Below are positions 43,809-52,657 of a DNA stretch of 64,000 bases, in pieces. The notes under the pieces are model-generated. The model made no database searches. It was not told where the DNA came from and worked only from the letters and a program-made list of their open reading frames with translations. The position numbers and the translations under genes were made by a program. The DNA comes from an uncultured Eubacterium sp. Lineage in GTDB: Bacteria; Bacillota; Clostridia; Lachnospirales; Lachnospiraceae. Each line of letters begins with the position of its first letter. Positions within the stretch are counted from its first letter, which is position 1. The stretch covers positions 27,088-91,087 of the forward strand of contig CAJTZX010000008.1 in the NCBI GenBank assembly GCA_910584345.1, given 5' to 3'.

Positions 43809-44621
43809 ATGGTAGTACAGCACAATCTTACAGCAATGAATGCTAACAGACAGTTAGGCGTAACAACATCTGCACAGGCAAAATCTACAGAAAAATTATC
43901 TTCTGGTTACAGAATCAACCGCGCAGGCGATGACGCTGCAGGCTTAACAATTTCTGAAAAAATGAGAAGCCAGATCAGAGGTCTTAACAAAGCTTCTACA
44001 AATGCACAGGATGGTGTATCTTTAATCCAGGTTGCAGAAGGTGCGTTAGCTGAAACACATTCTATCTTACAGCGTATGAACGAATTAGCTACTCAGGCAG
44101 CTAATGACACAAATACAACTATTGATAGAAATGCTGTTCAGAAAGAGATCAATCAGTTAGTATCTGAAATCGACAGAATTCAGTCTACAACACAGTTCAA
44201 TACAATGAACCTGATTGATGGTACTTTCACAGGCAAGAATCTTCAGGTTGGTTCCTTAAGTGGTCAGGCAATTGGTATCTCTATCAGCAATATGAACGCA
44301 AGTACATTGAAAGTAACTGATATGAGTGTTGCTTCTTATTCATCTGCTGGTAGCGCAATGGATAAGATTCAGAGCGCTATTAACATGGTATCTGAACAGC
44401 GTTCATACTTAGGTGCATTACAGAACAGATTAGAGCACACAATTGCTAACCTGGATAATATTTCTGAGAATACACAGGCTGCTGAATCTCGTCTTCGTGA
44501 TACAGATATGGCTGATGAAATGGTTGAATACAGCAAGAACAATATTCTTGCTCAGGCTGGCCAGTCTATGCTTGCTCAGGCTAATCAGTCTAACCAGGGT
44601 GTTTTATCCTTACTGGGTTAA
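43809..44621 (+). CDS. fliC: Major flagellin
   Basis: 270-residue flagellin with only the D0/D1 core and a small middle part. N-terminal MVVQHNLTAMNANRQLG, LSSGYRINRAGDDAAGL and LQRMNELATQAAND, and C-terminal SRLRDTDMADEMVEYSKN and NQGVLSLLG, are standard. The LQRMNELATQ stretch keeps the Arg and Leu that contact TLR5 in known flagellins. The Ser/Thr-rich middle (about 135-190) offers O-glycosylation sites. ATG 43809 follows AAGGAGGA. The sigma-28 promoter and codon use suggest heavy expression. Confidence 0.97.
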   Translation: MVVQHNLTAMNANRQLGVTTSAQAKSTEKLSSGYRINRAGDDAAGLTISEKMRSQIRGLNKASTNAQDGVSLIQVAEGALAETHSILQRMNELATQAANDTNTTIDRNAVQKEINQLVSEIDRIQSTTQFNTMNLIDGTFTGKNLQVGSLSGQAIGISISNMNASTLKVTDMSVASYSSAGSAMDKIQSAINMVSEQRSYLGALQNRLEHTIANLDNISENTQAAESRLRDTDMADEMVEYSKNNILAQAGQSMLAQANQSNQGVLSLLG

Positions 44622-44637
44622 TTATAGCGACTATCAT

Positions 44638-44671
44638 AAAAATAAGACCGGATTTCCGGTCTTATTTTTTT
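44638..44671. terminator. Bidirectional terminator after flagellin
   Basis: AATAAGACCGGA and TCCGGTCTTATT pair with a tiny loop, flanked by A-run and T-run; it also ends the converging glycosyltransferase operon. Confidence 0.92.
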
Positions 44672-45836
44672 ATGAAAATACAATTGCTAAAATAGATTGA
44701 AAGCATTTTTCAAAGCTGTGATTTTGCAAGACTTTGCGGTGCCCATTTTGAGCGATTTCTTTGCGTTCCTGTTCATGTGTCAAATAATAATCAATTTTCG
44801 AAAGCAGATCGTCTGTGTCTGTATAATATACAAAGTCTTCATCCGGAATAAAATAATCTAAAAAATCTGCCTGAAAATTAGTCAGCAGAAAACCTCCGGC
44901 GCCTAAAATATCCATGGCACGCAGTGGAATGCCGGATTGAATGCTTTTTAATGTAATATTCAGATTAATTTTGCTGTTCGCAAATATATATGGCATTTCC
45001 GCATAATAATCAGCAGCGCCCATATTTTGTACGTGTGGGATTTTAAATTCTTTATTTAAAGTAAATAATTTTAGCGGAAACCGTTCCGATATCGCTGTAA
45101 GCAGACGGATGCGTTCCATCGATGTAATTTTTCGGCAAAGATAATAATTGGCATAAATATATTCCGGTGTTTCAATTCCATAACGATCATTTGCATATGG
45201 AGATACACGTAACAGTTCATCCAGAATTTTTTTAGAAGAAAGAACTGTTTCTAAAAAATTAAATCCATATATTTTCAGCTGCGCTTCCATAATGGCATCT
45301 AAAAAGCCTTTTGTGTAGTCATTGACGTTTGCAAGTCGATCAAAAAAGTTATGGTCTTCGTTATAAAGAGATCCTACAAATGATACATCACACGTTAATT
45401 TTTCCCGGTTAAATTCTTTTTTACTTAAATAATCAATAATAGTGCCATTTACAGGCAATGTGATATAATAGACCGTTGGAATGCCCATATTGTGTAGTTT
45501 TAGATATTCCTGCTTATCAAAAATAAATACATAATTTGTAGGGTAGATAAGAGTATAAGAATATAAAGGTACAAAAGGGCTGTCATAAATAATCGATATA
45601 TAAGGAATATCATGCTGTTTGCAGTTTTCTGCAACTACGGGATAAAAGTTAAAGGAAAAACAAAAAGTAAACTTTTTATCGGCAACAATCTCTGCAAATG
45701 CTTCGTTATATTCCTTACTGATCCGTTCTTGAAAATGTTTGTGTGAGAACATAGTAAGTTTGTAACCCATTTGTTCCAAAGTAAAGACAGCATCTGCTTT
45801 TCCAAAACATCCCCAATCAATAAATAATACTTCCAT
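44670..45836 (-). CDS. CgeB-like glycosyltransferase, copy 3 of the tandem
   Basis: 388 residues from the ATG at 45836, which has AAGGAGGA upstream. The first half carries the DUF3880-like pattern IPYISIIYDSPFVPLYSYTL and VFIFDKQEYLKLHNMG; the second half has the CgeB/PF13524 GT-B pattern SKINLNITLKSIQSGIPLRAMDILGAGGFLLTN. It is a paralogue of the next two genes upstream. Its position beside flagellin points to O-glycosylation of the filament; the sugar is unknown. Confidence 0.85.
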   Translation of the reverse strand: MEVLFIDWGCFGKADAVFTLEQMGYKLTMFSHKHFQERISKEYNEAFAEIVADKKFTFCFSFNFYPVVAENCKQHDIPYISIIYDSPFVPLYSYTLIYPTNYVFIFDKQEYLKLHNMGIPTVYYITLPVNGTIIDYLSKKEFNREKLTCDVSFVGSLYNEDHNFFDRLANVNDYTKGFLDAIMEAQLKIYGFNFLETVLSSKKILDELLRVSPYANDRYGIETPEYIYANYYLCRKITSMERIRLLTAISERFPLKLFTLNKEFKIPHVQNMGAADYYAEMPYIFANSKINLNITLKSIQSGIPLRAMDILGAGGFLLTNFQADFLDYFIPDEDFVYYTDTDDLLSKIDYYLTHEQERKEIAQNGHRKVLQNHSFEKCFQSILAIVFS

Positions 45837-45846
45837 TTTGTCCTCC

Positions 45847-47022
45847 TTATGAAAATGCAAGCGTTAACATTTGTTCCAAACGGATTTGATAAGTATGCTG
45901 CGATACAGCTTTTTCAAATCCATTGTGTGCTATTTCTTTTCGTTCTGATTCATGTGACAAATAGTAACTGCATTTTTCAGATAGATCTTCAATACTATCA
46001 TATACGATCAAATCTTCACCAGGCACAAATAATTCAGCAAGTTCTGTTTGATAATTGGTGAGCAGAAAGCCGCCGCAGCCGAGAATATCAAATACTCTGA
46101 GCGGAATTCCACTGCGGATTCCCTTAGAAGTGATATTCAAATTGATACAGCTGTTGTGAAAGATCAGAGGCATTTCTTCCATTGTTTTAGCAAGTCCCCG
46201 GTTGTGAATGTGTGTAAGGGCAGACGTATCACTGGCAGTATATAAGTCGACAGCATATTTTTTGGAGAGGTATTCCATCGTGCGGACACGCTCTACAGCT
46301 GAGATTTTACTGCTGATATATAGCTGCGCAACAATCTTGCGGTCTGTCAGATGTGAATCATAGGGAGGATAATAAAATCCTGGCAAATGCTGTTTGAACT
46401 GGTCAATAATATCATCAGTTAATAAATCTTCAATCAAAAATCCTCCATAAATAAGAATTTGGGATTCAATCAGTCCATCCAGATAACCGGATAAATATGC
46501 CGGAGCATCTGTCAGTTTGTCATAAGGACATTTTTCTGTATATAAAGAACCTACAAAAGAAATGTCAGAGGAAAAATGGTTATGTAATTCGGTTGAAGCA
46601 GACTGAATGACCTGTTGTTTGGAAGCGATATTGACTGCTAACGGAAGATGAAATACATGATCCGGATTAAGAGGTAATATTTCGTTATACTGCGCCCGAT
46701 CAAATAAGAAAATGCGGTTGCATGGATGTTCGATAGATGCAGAAAATAATTCCATGACCGGGGAGTCTACGGACCAGCATAGATATGGCAGTTTAAATAT
46801 CTGACAGACATCACTTAAATATGGAAAAAAGTTAATACTGAAGACAAAATCAACAGGTTCATCAAACAGCTGTTTGGTAATAAATTGAACACATTCGCTG
46901 GGAAGCAGCGATTTGTTTGACACCTCTTCGGTCATTTCGATAATTGTATGTCCAAGTTCCTGAAAGCCAGCGATAATATCCGGCTCACAGATACTTCCAT
47001 ATCGGTAGAATAAGAGTTTCAT
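45847..47022 (-). CDS. CgeB-like glycosyltransferase, copy 2 of the tandem
   Basis: 391 residues, same two-part layout as its neighbours: YLCWSVDSPVMELFSASIEHPCNRIFLFDRAQYN in the first half (residue pattern W-x-x-D-S-P) and NLNITSKGIRSGIPLRVFDILGCGGFLLTN-type GT-B site in the second. Its start overlaps the stop of copy 1 (TGATG), so the two are translationally coupled. The three copies share the order of motifs but have diverged widely elsewhere. Confidence 0.85.
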   Translation of the reverse strand: MKLLFYRYGSICEPDIIAGFQELGHTIIEMTEEVSNKSLLPSECVQFITKQLFDEPVDFVFSINFFPYLSDVCQIFKLPYLCWSVDSPVMELFSASIEHPCNRIFLFDRAQYNEILPLNPDHVFHLPLAVNIASKQQVIQSASTELHNHFSSDISFVGSLYTEKCPYDKLTDAPAYLSGYLDGLIESQILIYGGFLIEDLLTDDIIDQFKQHLPGFYYPPYDSHLTDRKIVAQLYISSKISAVERVRTMEYLSKKYAVDLYTASDTSALTHIHNRGLAKTMEEMPLIFHNSCINLNITSKGIRSGIPLRVFDILGCGGFLLTNYQTELAELFVPGEDLIVYDSIEDLSEKCSYYLSHESERKEIAHNGFEKAVSQHTYQIRLEQMLTLAFS

Positions 47023-48188
47023 CAGGTATCCTCCTTGATTGTATTTAATATCTGACTTAGTTGATGTTCATAGGAAAAATGGTCGCGGACTTTTTGATAT
47101 CCATTTATAGCGATTCTGACACGTTCATTTTCATGCTGCAGATAATAAAATGCTTTATCTTTTAACTCTGTTAAATCATGAAATACTTCCAAATCTGTTC
47201 CAATTGCAAAATGATCTTCCAGTTCTTTTTGATAGTTCGTTAATACAAATCCTCCGCATCCCATAATATCTAATATGCGCTGAGGAATTCCTGTTTCAAT
47301 GGAAGGCAGCGTAATATTTAGATTCACTTTGCTTAAGTAAAATATTTTGTTCATATCAGTATGATAATTTACACTTGGATGAAAGTGAATATTTTGCAAA
47401 AAGGAACTGTCACTTGATGTATATAAATGAACAGAAAATGATTCCGCCAAAGTATTTAATACAGTAATACGGTCAATCTCAGCCAGCTTTCTGGATAATA
47501 AAGCAATTCCATAAAAGAGATCGGTATCCATATCCATGCATGCCCGGTTGTCAGTATCAAAATGCTGCTGTATATAATCACATACTTTTTTGGAAACACG
47601 CGGCCAGGGTTTTGGATTTGACCAATTGCAAATATTTTGAAGCAAGTAGAGCTTAAATTCGTTTTTGATATCTTCCGGCAATGCTCCGATTATCATATTA
47701 TACGGATTGTTTTCATATAAGCTTCCAATAAAAGAAATGTCGCAGGCATAATTTTGCTCGTCCTGAGCGGTAATGTCTATGGAACCTGTACGTTCCGTAT
47801 TTGTGGCCATAGGAAGATAGTACAGATGTGGAAGGTCTTGTTCTGAAAAATATTCATATTCACACCGGTCAAAAATGAAAAGATAATTGCATGGATTACG
47901 GACTGCCCGGTGAAATAGTGTAACAAGCGGAGAGTCATAAATCCAGCAAACATATTTCATGTGGTATTTTTCACACAAATCAGATATTTCTGGTACAAAA
48001 AGATAGGAAATCAGACAGTCAAAATGGTTTGTGGAAAGATAGTGGTCCAGTGATTCAAACGTTTCTTTCTCAGGATTTAGAGGATCAAACACATAACTGT
48101 CATAGATAGTAACTGATTCGTTCATATGTACAAGCGACCATGGAAGATCAGAACTGCTTCCCATGACAGGAATATATAAAAAAAACAT
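47022..48188 (-). CDS. CgeB-like glycosyltransferase, copy 1 of the tandem
   Basis: 388 residues and first gene of the minus-strand operon. It has KYVCWIYDSPLVTLFHRAV and LFIFDRCEYEYF in the first half and NLNITLPSIETGIPQRILD followed by IMGCGGFVLTNYQKE in the second. Start follows a GGAGGTT site. The operon diverges from the helical-protein gene at 48312, with a hairpin between. Confidence 0.85.
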   Translation of the reverse strand: MFFLYIPVMGSSSDLPWSLVHMNESVTIYDSYVFDPLNPEKETFESLDHYLSTNHFDCLISYLFVPEISDLCEKYHMKYVCWIYDSPLVTLFHRAVRNPCNYLFIFDRCEYEYFSEQDLPHLYYLPMATNTERTGSIDITAQDEQNYACDISFIGSLYENNPYNMIIGALPEDIKNEFKLYLLQNICNWSNPKPWPRVSKKVCDYIQQHFDTDNRACMDMDTDLFYGIALLSRKLAEIDRITVLNTLAESFSVHLYTSSDSSFLQNIHFHPSVNYHTDMNKIFYLSKVNLNITLPSIETGIPQRILDIMGCGGFVLTNYQKELEDHFAIGTDLEVFHDLTELKDKAFYYLQHENERVRIAINGYQKVRDHFSYEHQLSQILNTIKEDT

Positions 48189-48211
48189 AGTAAACCTCCA
48201 ATGAATTATGC

Positions 48212-48268
48212 TATAATAAACAGTATATCATAATTAGGAACTGACAGCAAATTATTTGCGGTCAGTTC
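48212..48268 (+). promoter_or_regulatory. Possible promoter and leader hairpin between divergent operons
   Basis: TATAAT at 48212-48217, with a weak -35, is followed by a strong hairpin GAACTGAC-A-GCAAA (48238-48251) / TTTGC-G-GTCAGTTC (48255-48268). No T-run follows on either strand, so it looks regulatory rather than terminating. Confidence 0.45.
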
Positions 48269-48311
48269 TATGGAAGAATATTTGTACAGGAATAAAAAAG
48301 GATTTGACTGA

Positions 48312-48986
48312 ATGAATGGATATGATTCAGAAATAGAACAAGAAAAAAGGCTAATAGCAGAAAAAGAACAGCTATATAATGAAAATTATCCTAATTACAA
48401 AAAATTGATAGAACAATGTATGAGGGAAGAGCGTTATCATGATATTACAACATTGTTTGAACAAAAAGATGTGTTAGAACTTGCGCAAATAGATAATGAT
48501 TTTGCAGTTTTAAATATTATTGTGAACATTTATCGGATGGAGCTGAATGAACAGACAACAGAGCATATATGGGATCATATGCATACGATGGATGATATGA
48601 TTTCTTTTTATTTAAGACTAAAAATGTATTTGTGGCGATTCGAATTTACCGAGGATCAGACAAGCTTTTTGAAATATGTGTCAGAACAAAAGATCACAAT
48701 TCCATGTGTGAAATGGCTGATCCATACATCATCGTTCCATAAGGCTGATACGGTATATAAGATTGCTGTATGGTACAAAGAGCGGCAATATTTTGTTCAG
48801 GCATTTCAAATGATACTTTATTTAAATGAACTTAGCAGTGAAAAGGAACTGATTTATTGTGAAATGGCAGATATCTATATAGAGCTGCATGAGTATGAGG
48901 CAGCTTGTGAATGTATAAAAAAGATACAGTATCCGACAAAGCTGCTGGAACAGTATAAGCAAAGATGGGGTGGCAGTTTGGAATAA
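48312..48986 (+). CDS. Unknown helical (TPR-like) protein paired with glycosyltransferase
   Basis: 224 residues, almost all predicted helix, with a charged first 30 residues and helix-pair repeats ending EYEAACECIKKI. I do not recognise a named family. The segment FYLRLKMYLWRFEF (about residues 98-111) recurs in the protein at 49674 and, more loosely, in the linker of the fused enzyme at 55209. It is followed at once by a PF13712-like glycosyltransferase. A partner or scaffold for that enzyme is the best guess. Confidence 0.65.
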   Translation: MNGYDSEIEQEKRLIAEKEQLYNENYPNYKKLIEQCMREERYHDITTLFEQKDVLELAQIDNDFAVLNIIVNIYRMELNEQTTEHIWDHMHTMDDMISFYLRLKMYLWRFEFTEDQTSFLKYVSEQKITIPCVKWLIHTSSFHKADTVYKIAVWYKERQYFVQAFQMILYLNELSSEKELIYCEMADIYIELHEYEAACECIKKIQYPTKLLEQYKQRWGGSLE

Positions 48987-49015
48987 GCCGGTTGTTGTAT
49001 CATGAGGGATTGTTT

Positions 49016-49687
49016 ATGTCTGAAAATAAAATAATAAATAACAATAAAATATGTTTTATCATGTGTACAAATCATGAGTTATATGAAAAAGAATGTATGT
49101 ATTATATTCAAAGGCTTCATGTTCCAAAAGGCTATGACGTAGAGGTCTTAACGGTTAGGGAAGCGGAATCTATGACAGCAGGCTATAATTGTGCAATGCA
49201 GCAGTCGAACGCTAAATATAAGATATATTTACATCAGGATGTATTTATTATTTATAAGAACTTTTTATCAGAGATTATACGGATCTTTTTAGATGACAAA
49301 GTAGGAATGATTGGCATTGTCGGAAGCTTAAACATAGAAGAGAGTTCTGTTATGTGGTATAGTGACAGGGTGGGGATGCTTCATTCAAATAGCGTATATA
49401 AAGCTGACTCTTATTTGTTTGGAAAAGTATCGGGAACATATCAGGAAGTAAGCGCAGTAGACGGACTTTTGATTGCGACGCAATATGATGTACCATGGCG
49501 TGAAGATTTGTTTAAAAACTGGGATTTTTACGATCTTTCACAAAGTATGGAATTTCGCAAAAGAGGGTATAAAATTGTTGTCCCGTTTACAGACAGCCCA
49601 TGGTGTATCCATGATGATGGGATATTATCTTTAGGTAATTATTATAAGGAAAGGAATGTGTATTTGAAAGAATATGGGGACAAATAA
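49016..49687 (+). CDS. PF13712-like glycosyltransferase, first copy
   Basis: 223 residues from ATG 49016 (GAGGGA upstream). GT-A-like fold of the GT2 relatives in PF13712: CFIMCTNHELYEKEC at the start, MTAGYNCAMQQSNAKYKIYLHQDVFI with the metal-binding region, VDGLLIATQYDVPW, and NWDFYDLSQSMEFRKRGY toward the end. Near-identical motifs occur at 50716 and in the first part of the protein at 55209. The gene overlaps the next by 14 bases. Likely acts on flagellin or its glycan. Confidence 0.82.
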   Translation: MSENKIINNNKICFIMCTNHELYEKECMYYIQRLHVPKGYDVEVLTVREAESMTAGYNCAMQQSNAKYKIYLHQDVFIIYKNFLSEIIRIFLDDKVGMIGIVGSLNIEESSVMWYSDRVGMLHSNSVYKADSYLFGKVSGTYQEVSAVDGLLIATQYDVPWREDLFKNWDFYDLSQSMEFRKRGYKIVVPFTDSPWCIHDDGILSLGNYYKERNVYLKEYGDK

Positions 49688-50633
49688 ACAAAACGAGTTT
49701 CTTGGTACAGAACAGGATGCACTTCGTCAGGAAGAAAAAGAAGAAAAATGGCAGAAAGAATATGGAGAAAAGCTCCCTTATGTAGTAGAACAAATGAATC
49801 TGCTGTTGGCAAATGGAAGCAGAGATGCTCTGATGATTTTAAAAAGTATGTTTTTGCCGGGTGAATTGTTTGATAATTATAAGCATAAAGATGTTTTTGC
49901 CGGTATGTACATTGTAATGTGCATTTGGGAAAAAGAAAATGAGAGAGGGACAGAACCGACAATATTACAGCGTAAACGTACGGTAGATGAACTGATTGAT
50001 TATTTGTTTCAGTTAAAAATGATATTATACCGTCTGGACTTTGAGGTAGAGGCGGAGGAGACATCAAAAGAGTTTGCATTATTTATACAGCGGCATCATA
50101 CGTCTATGGAAACATTGGAAATTATGATAACAACATCTGTTATGAGACCACTGAGTCTTTCGTTAAAATTGGAGGCATTATTTGACAACATAGGATTAAA
50201 AGAAAATGAAATTTTTATGCTGCAATTGATTGAAAGATATTGGAAGGGCAATTACAGAATACAGCGTAAATTAAATTCATATGGAATGATGTCTTTGAAA
50301 CAATTGAATGACCTTCCAAAACAGAATATGGAAGTGTTCATTGAACTTCAGGAATTAATGTGGAAATTTTTATATAAGGAAACCGGAAGCGATAAAGAGA
50401 TTGCTTATTATCTGAAACAACACAGAGTAGAAGATGTATTGTGGAGATTTTTGCTGGAGTTGGATGGGGTTAAGGAGATCGAATATTATTTGTTGATCGT
50501 GAATGCATTATTAGAAGAAAGAGTCTTTGACAAAGCAGTATTGGTCATGGAGTTTATCATTGAAAAAAAACCTGAATATGAACCTGCGGCTCAGTTATTA
50601 GAAGGAATTAAAAAAAGTATCAGAGTCGAATAA
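49674..50633 (+). CDS. Unknown helical protein, paralogue of the 48312 product
   Basis: 319 residues, all helical, with a Glu/Lys-rich start. LIDYLFQLKMILYRLDFE (about 104-121) lines up with the matching segment of the 48312 protein, as does the order of surrounding helices; the C-terminal repeat (EERVFDKAVLVMEFIIEKKPEYEPAAQLL) is TPR-like. It overlaps the glycosyltransferase before it and is followed by another of the same kind. No catalytic motif is visible. Confidence 0.65.
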   Translation: MGTNKQNEFLGTEQDALRQEEKEEKWQKEYGEKLPYVVEQMNLLLANGSRDALMILKSMFLPGELFDNYKHKDVFAGMYIVMCIWEKENERGTEPTILQRKRTVDELIDYLFQLKMILYRLDFEVEAEETSKEFALFIQRHHTSMETLEIMITTSVMRPLSLSLKLEALFDNIGLKENEIFMLQLIERYWKGNYRIQRKLNSYGMMSLKQLNDLPKQNMEVFIELQELMWKFLYKETGSDKEIAYYLKQHRVEDVLWRFLLELDGVKEIEYYLLIVNALLEERVFDKAVLVMEFIIEKKPEYEPAAQLLEGIKKSIRVE

Positions 50634-50693
50634 TAGAAAAAGCGAATAGAAAACAATATCAGAGTCGGATAACGGAAAAAGCGTATAGAAAAA
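50618..50693 (+). repeat. Imperfect 39-base tandem duplication
   Basis: Unit 1 (50618-50656) and unit 2 (50657-50693) both begin TATCAGAGTCG and contain GGAAAAAGCG- or AGAAAAAGCG-type cores. Unit 1 includes the stop codon of the preceding gene. Confidence 0.8.
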
Positions 50694-50715
50694 TATCAAA
50701 AATGGAGAAGATTTT

Positions 50716-51372
50716 ATGAGTTGTAATCCCAGGAAAATATGTTTTATAACATGTGTGAATAATGAAAAATATGAAGAAGAAGAGAAAAAATATCTAAAGC
50801 ATTTATATGTGCCAAAGGGATATGAGATAGAAACATGCTTTATAAAAGATGCCCGTTCTATGGCGGCAGGATATAATATTGGCATGAAACAAAGTGATGC
50901 TAAATATAAAGTATATTTGCATCAGGATGTTTTTATCGTTCATCGATATTTTATACGCGACATACTCTCCATTTTTCAAAAAAGTGAAATAGGCATGATA
51001 GGGATGGTTGGTAGTAAAAAACTGCCGGAAAATGCAATTATGTGGGATGGGCCAAGAATCGGAAAATTGTATGCAAATATTACATATAAATCTACAGAAA
51101 GTGTTTTAGGTGAAGTAAAAGGATCATGGGAAAACGTTGAAGCGATCGATGGTTTTTTAATGGCGACACAGTATGACTTACCATGGAGAGAAGATCTGTT
51201 TACTGAATGGGATTTTTATGATATCTCACAAAGTATGGAGTTTATACGCAGAGGATATCAAGTGGTTGTACCAAACCAAACGCAAGCATGGTGCATTCAT
51301 GATAATGGATTTTATAATTTAAAAAATTATTTTCGCAACAGAAAGAAATTTAAAAAGGAATACATGACATAA
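50716..51372 (+). CDS. PF13712-like glycosyltransferase, second copy
   Basis: 218 residues, close paralogue of the 49016 product: CFITCVNNEKYEEEEKKYL, MAAGYNIGMKQSDAKYKVYLHQDVFIV, VEAIDGFLMATQYDLPW and EWDFYDISQSMEFIRRGY. The GGAGAAG site precedes the ATG. It probably adds a different sugar or acts at another site than its paralogue; that is inference. Confidence 0.83.
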   Translation: MSCNPRKICFITCVNNEKYEEEEKKYLKHLYVPKGYEIETCFIKDARSMAAGYNIGMKQSDAKYKVYLHQDVFIVHRYFIRDILSIFQKSEIGMIGMVGSKKLPENAIMWDGPRIGKLYANITYKSTESVLGEVKGSWENVEAIDGFLMATQYDLPWREDLFTEWDFYDISQSMEFIRRGYQVVVPNQTQAWCIHDNGFYNLKNYFRNRKKFKKEYMT

Positions 51373-51391
51373 AAATATTAGGAGTTTCAGC

Positions 51392-52540
51392 ATGAATGTA
51401 AAAATATTTACAATGACCCATAAAAAATTTGATGAACCGAAAGATTCCATTTATGTTCCGCTTCATGTAGGACGCGCGGCAGCTAAAGACTTAGGGTATC
51501 TGGGAGATCATACAGGAACATCGATTTCGGAACGAAACAAGTATTATGGGGAACTGACAGGTGTATATTGGGTATGGAAAAATATACAAGACGTCGATAT
51601 TGTCGGTATTTGTCATTACAGGCGTTATTTTTTGAATCAGGAAGGACATTTACTGGCACAAAAAGAGTATGAGATGATATGTAAAGAATATGATATTATG
51701 ACCTCGAATGAATATAGCTCCGAGAAAAGCTGCAGGGAAAATTATGGGGAAGCACATAATATCCGCGATTTACTTTTAACAGAGGAGATTATAAAAGAAA
51801 AGTATCCGGATTATGCTGAAGAACTGGAATCTGTTTTATCAGGGAACAGCAGCTATTATGGAAATCTTATGGTAACGTCTAAAAAATTATTTGATAACTA
51901 TGCACAATGGTTATTTGATATTTTTTTTGAACTGGAACATAGGATTGATGTATCATCATATGATTTGTATCATCAGCGCGTATATGGATTTCTTTCTGAA
52001 CAATTATTGAAAGTATGGATTAAGAAACATCAATTAAAAGTGTATGAAGGACGGATAGGGATTACCGCTGAAAAAGCAGAAACCGTAGAATTTAAGCTTG
52101 CGATGGCACAACTGGTAAAAATGGGAAACATTACAGAAGCCAGAAAAATGTTTTATGATTATTTGAAAATACGACCGGATGTCCGGTTAGAATTATCTGA
52201 TATCAGAAGGGAAATCCCAATGATTGAGCAGCTGCTATATATTGCTGAGCAGGAACAGGAAAGACATATTTCAGGGCTGAAACAGCAGGAACAAGAATTG
52301 AATGCATGGATCGGTCATTACCAGAAAGTACAGCATTGCCTTAGCAATTTTTCTTCTGGAAAGATTTTGGAGACAGATGTTTCTTATATTTTAGAAACGA
52401 ATGTATCATGGGTTATGTGTAAAGTGATGATAATGAACGATATCGGAGGAATCATCACAGATCCTTCGAAAACGATACAGATTTTGTGTGAGATTTATTC
52501 TCATGCAGGAAAAGAAGAAGATTATCAGGGGCTTCAATAA
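51392..52540 (+). CDS. DUF4422 glycosyltransferase with C-terminal helical extension
   Basis: 382 residues. The first 225 match DUF4422 (PF14393), a GT family of surface-polysaccharide loci: KIFTMTHKKFDEPKDSIYVP, GRAAAKDLGYLGDHTG, ELTGVYWVWKNI, DIVGICHYRRYF and HQRVYGFLSEQLLKVWI. The remaining 155 residues are helical and end without a known domain; similar helical parts recur in this island. GGAG precedes the start. Confidence 0.85.
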   Translation: MNVKIFTMTHKKFDEPKDSIYVPLHVGRAAAKDLGYLGDHTGTSISERNKYYGELTGVYWVWKNIQDVDIVGICHYRRYFLNQEGHLLAQKEYEMICKEYDIMTSNEYSSEKSCRENYGEAHNIRDLLLTEEIIKEKYPDYAEELESVLSGNSSYYGNLMVTSKKLFDNYAQWLFDIFFELEHRIDVSSYDLYHQRVYGFLSEQLLKVWIKKHQLKVYEGRIGITAEKAETVEFKLAMAQLVKMGNITEARKMFYDYLKIRPDVRLELSDIRREIPMIEQLLYIAEQEQERHISGLKQQEQELNAWIGHYQKVQHCLSNFSSGKILETDVSYILETNVSWVMCKVMIMNDIGGIITDPSKTIQILCEIYSHAGKEEDYQGLQ

Positions 52541-52570
52541 ATTGGAATGTAAAAGTTCAGACGGAATAAT

Positions 52571-52597
52571 TAAAGATTAGGCAGTTTGTGCCGATAT
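52571..52597 (+). promoter_or_regulatory. Fully consensus sigma-28 promoter
   Basis: TAAA (52571-52574), 15-base spacer, GCCGATAT (52590-52597): the exact SigD consensus, 61 bases before the gene at 52658. Confidence 0.88.
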
Positions 52598-52630
52598 ATA
52601 GGTTGTACTATTTTAAATAAACAGAAAGGG

Positions 52631-52645
52631 CGGTCTGGATGACCG
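52631..52645 (+). promoter_or_regulatory. Candidate CsrA-binding hairpin
   Basis: CGGTC (52631-52635) and GACCG (52641-52645) form a 5-bp stem whose loop is UGGAU, showing GGA. It lies in the leader between the sigma-28 promoter and the start codon. Confidence 0.6.
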
Positions 52646-52657
52646 GGTGTAAAGATC

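Noticed and set aside
50618..50693. CRISPR array
   Set aside because: Only two adjacent imperfect copies with no spacers and no cas genes.
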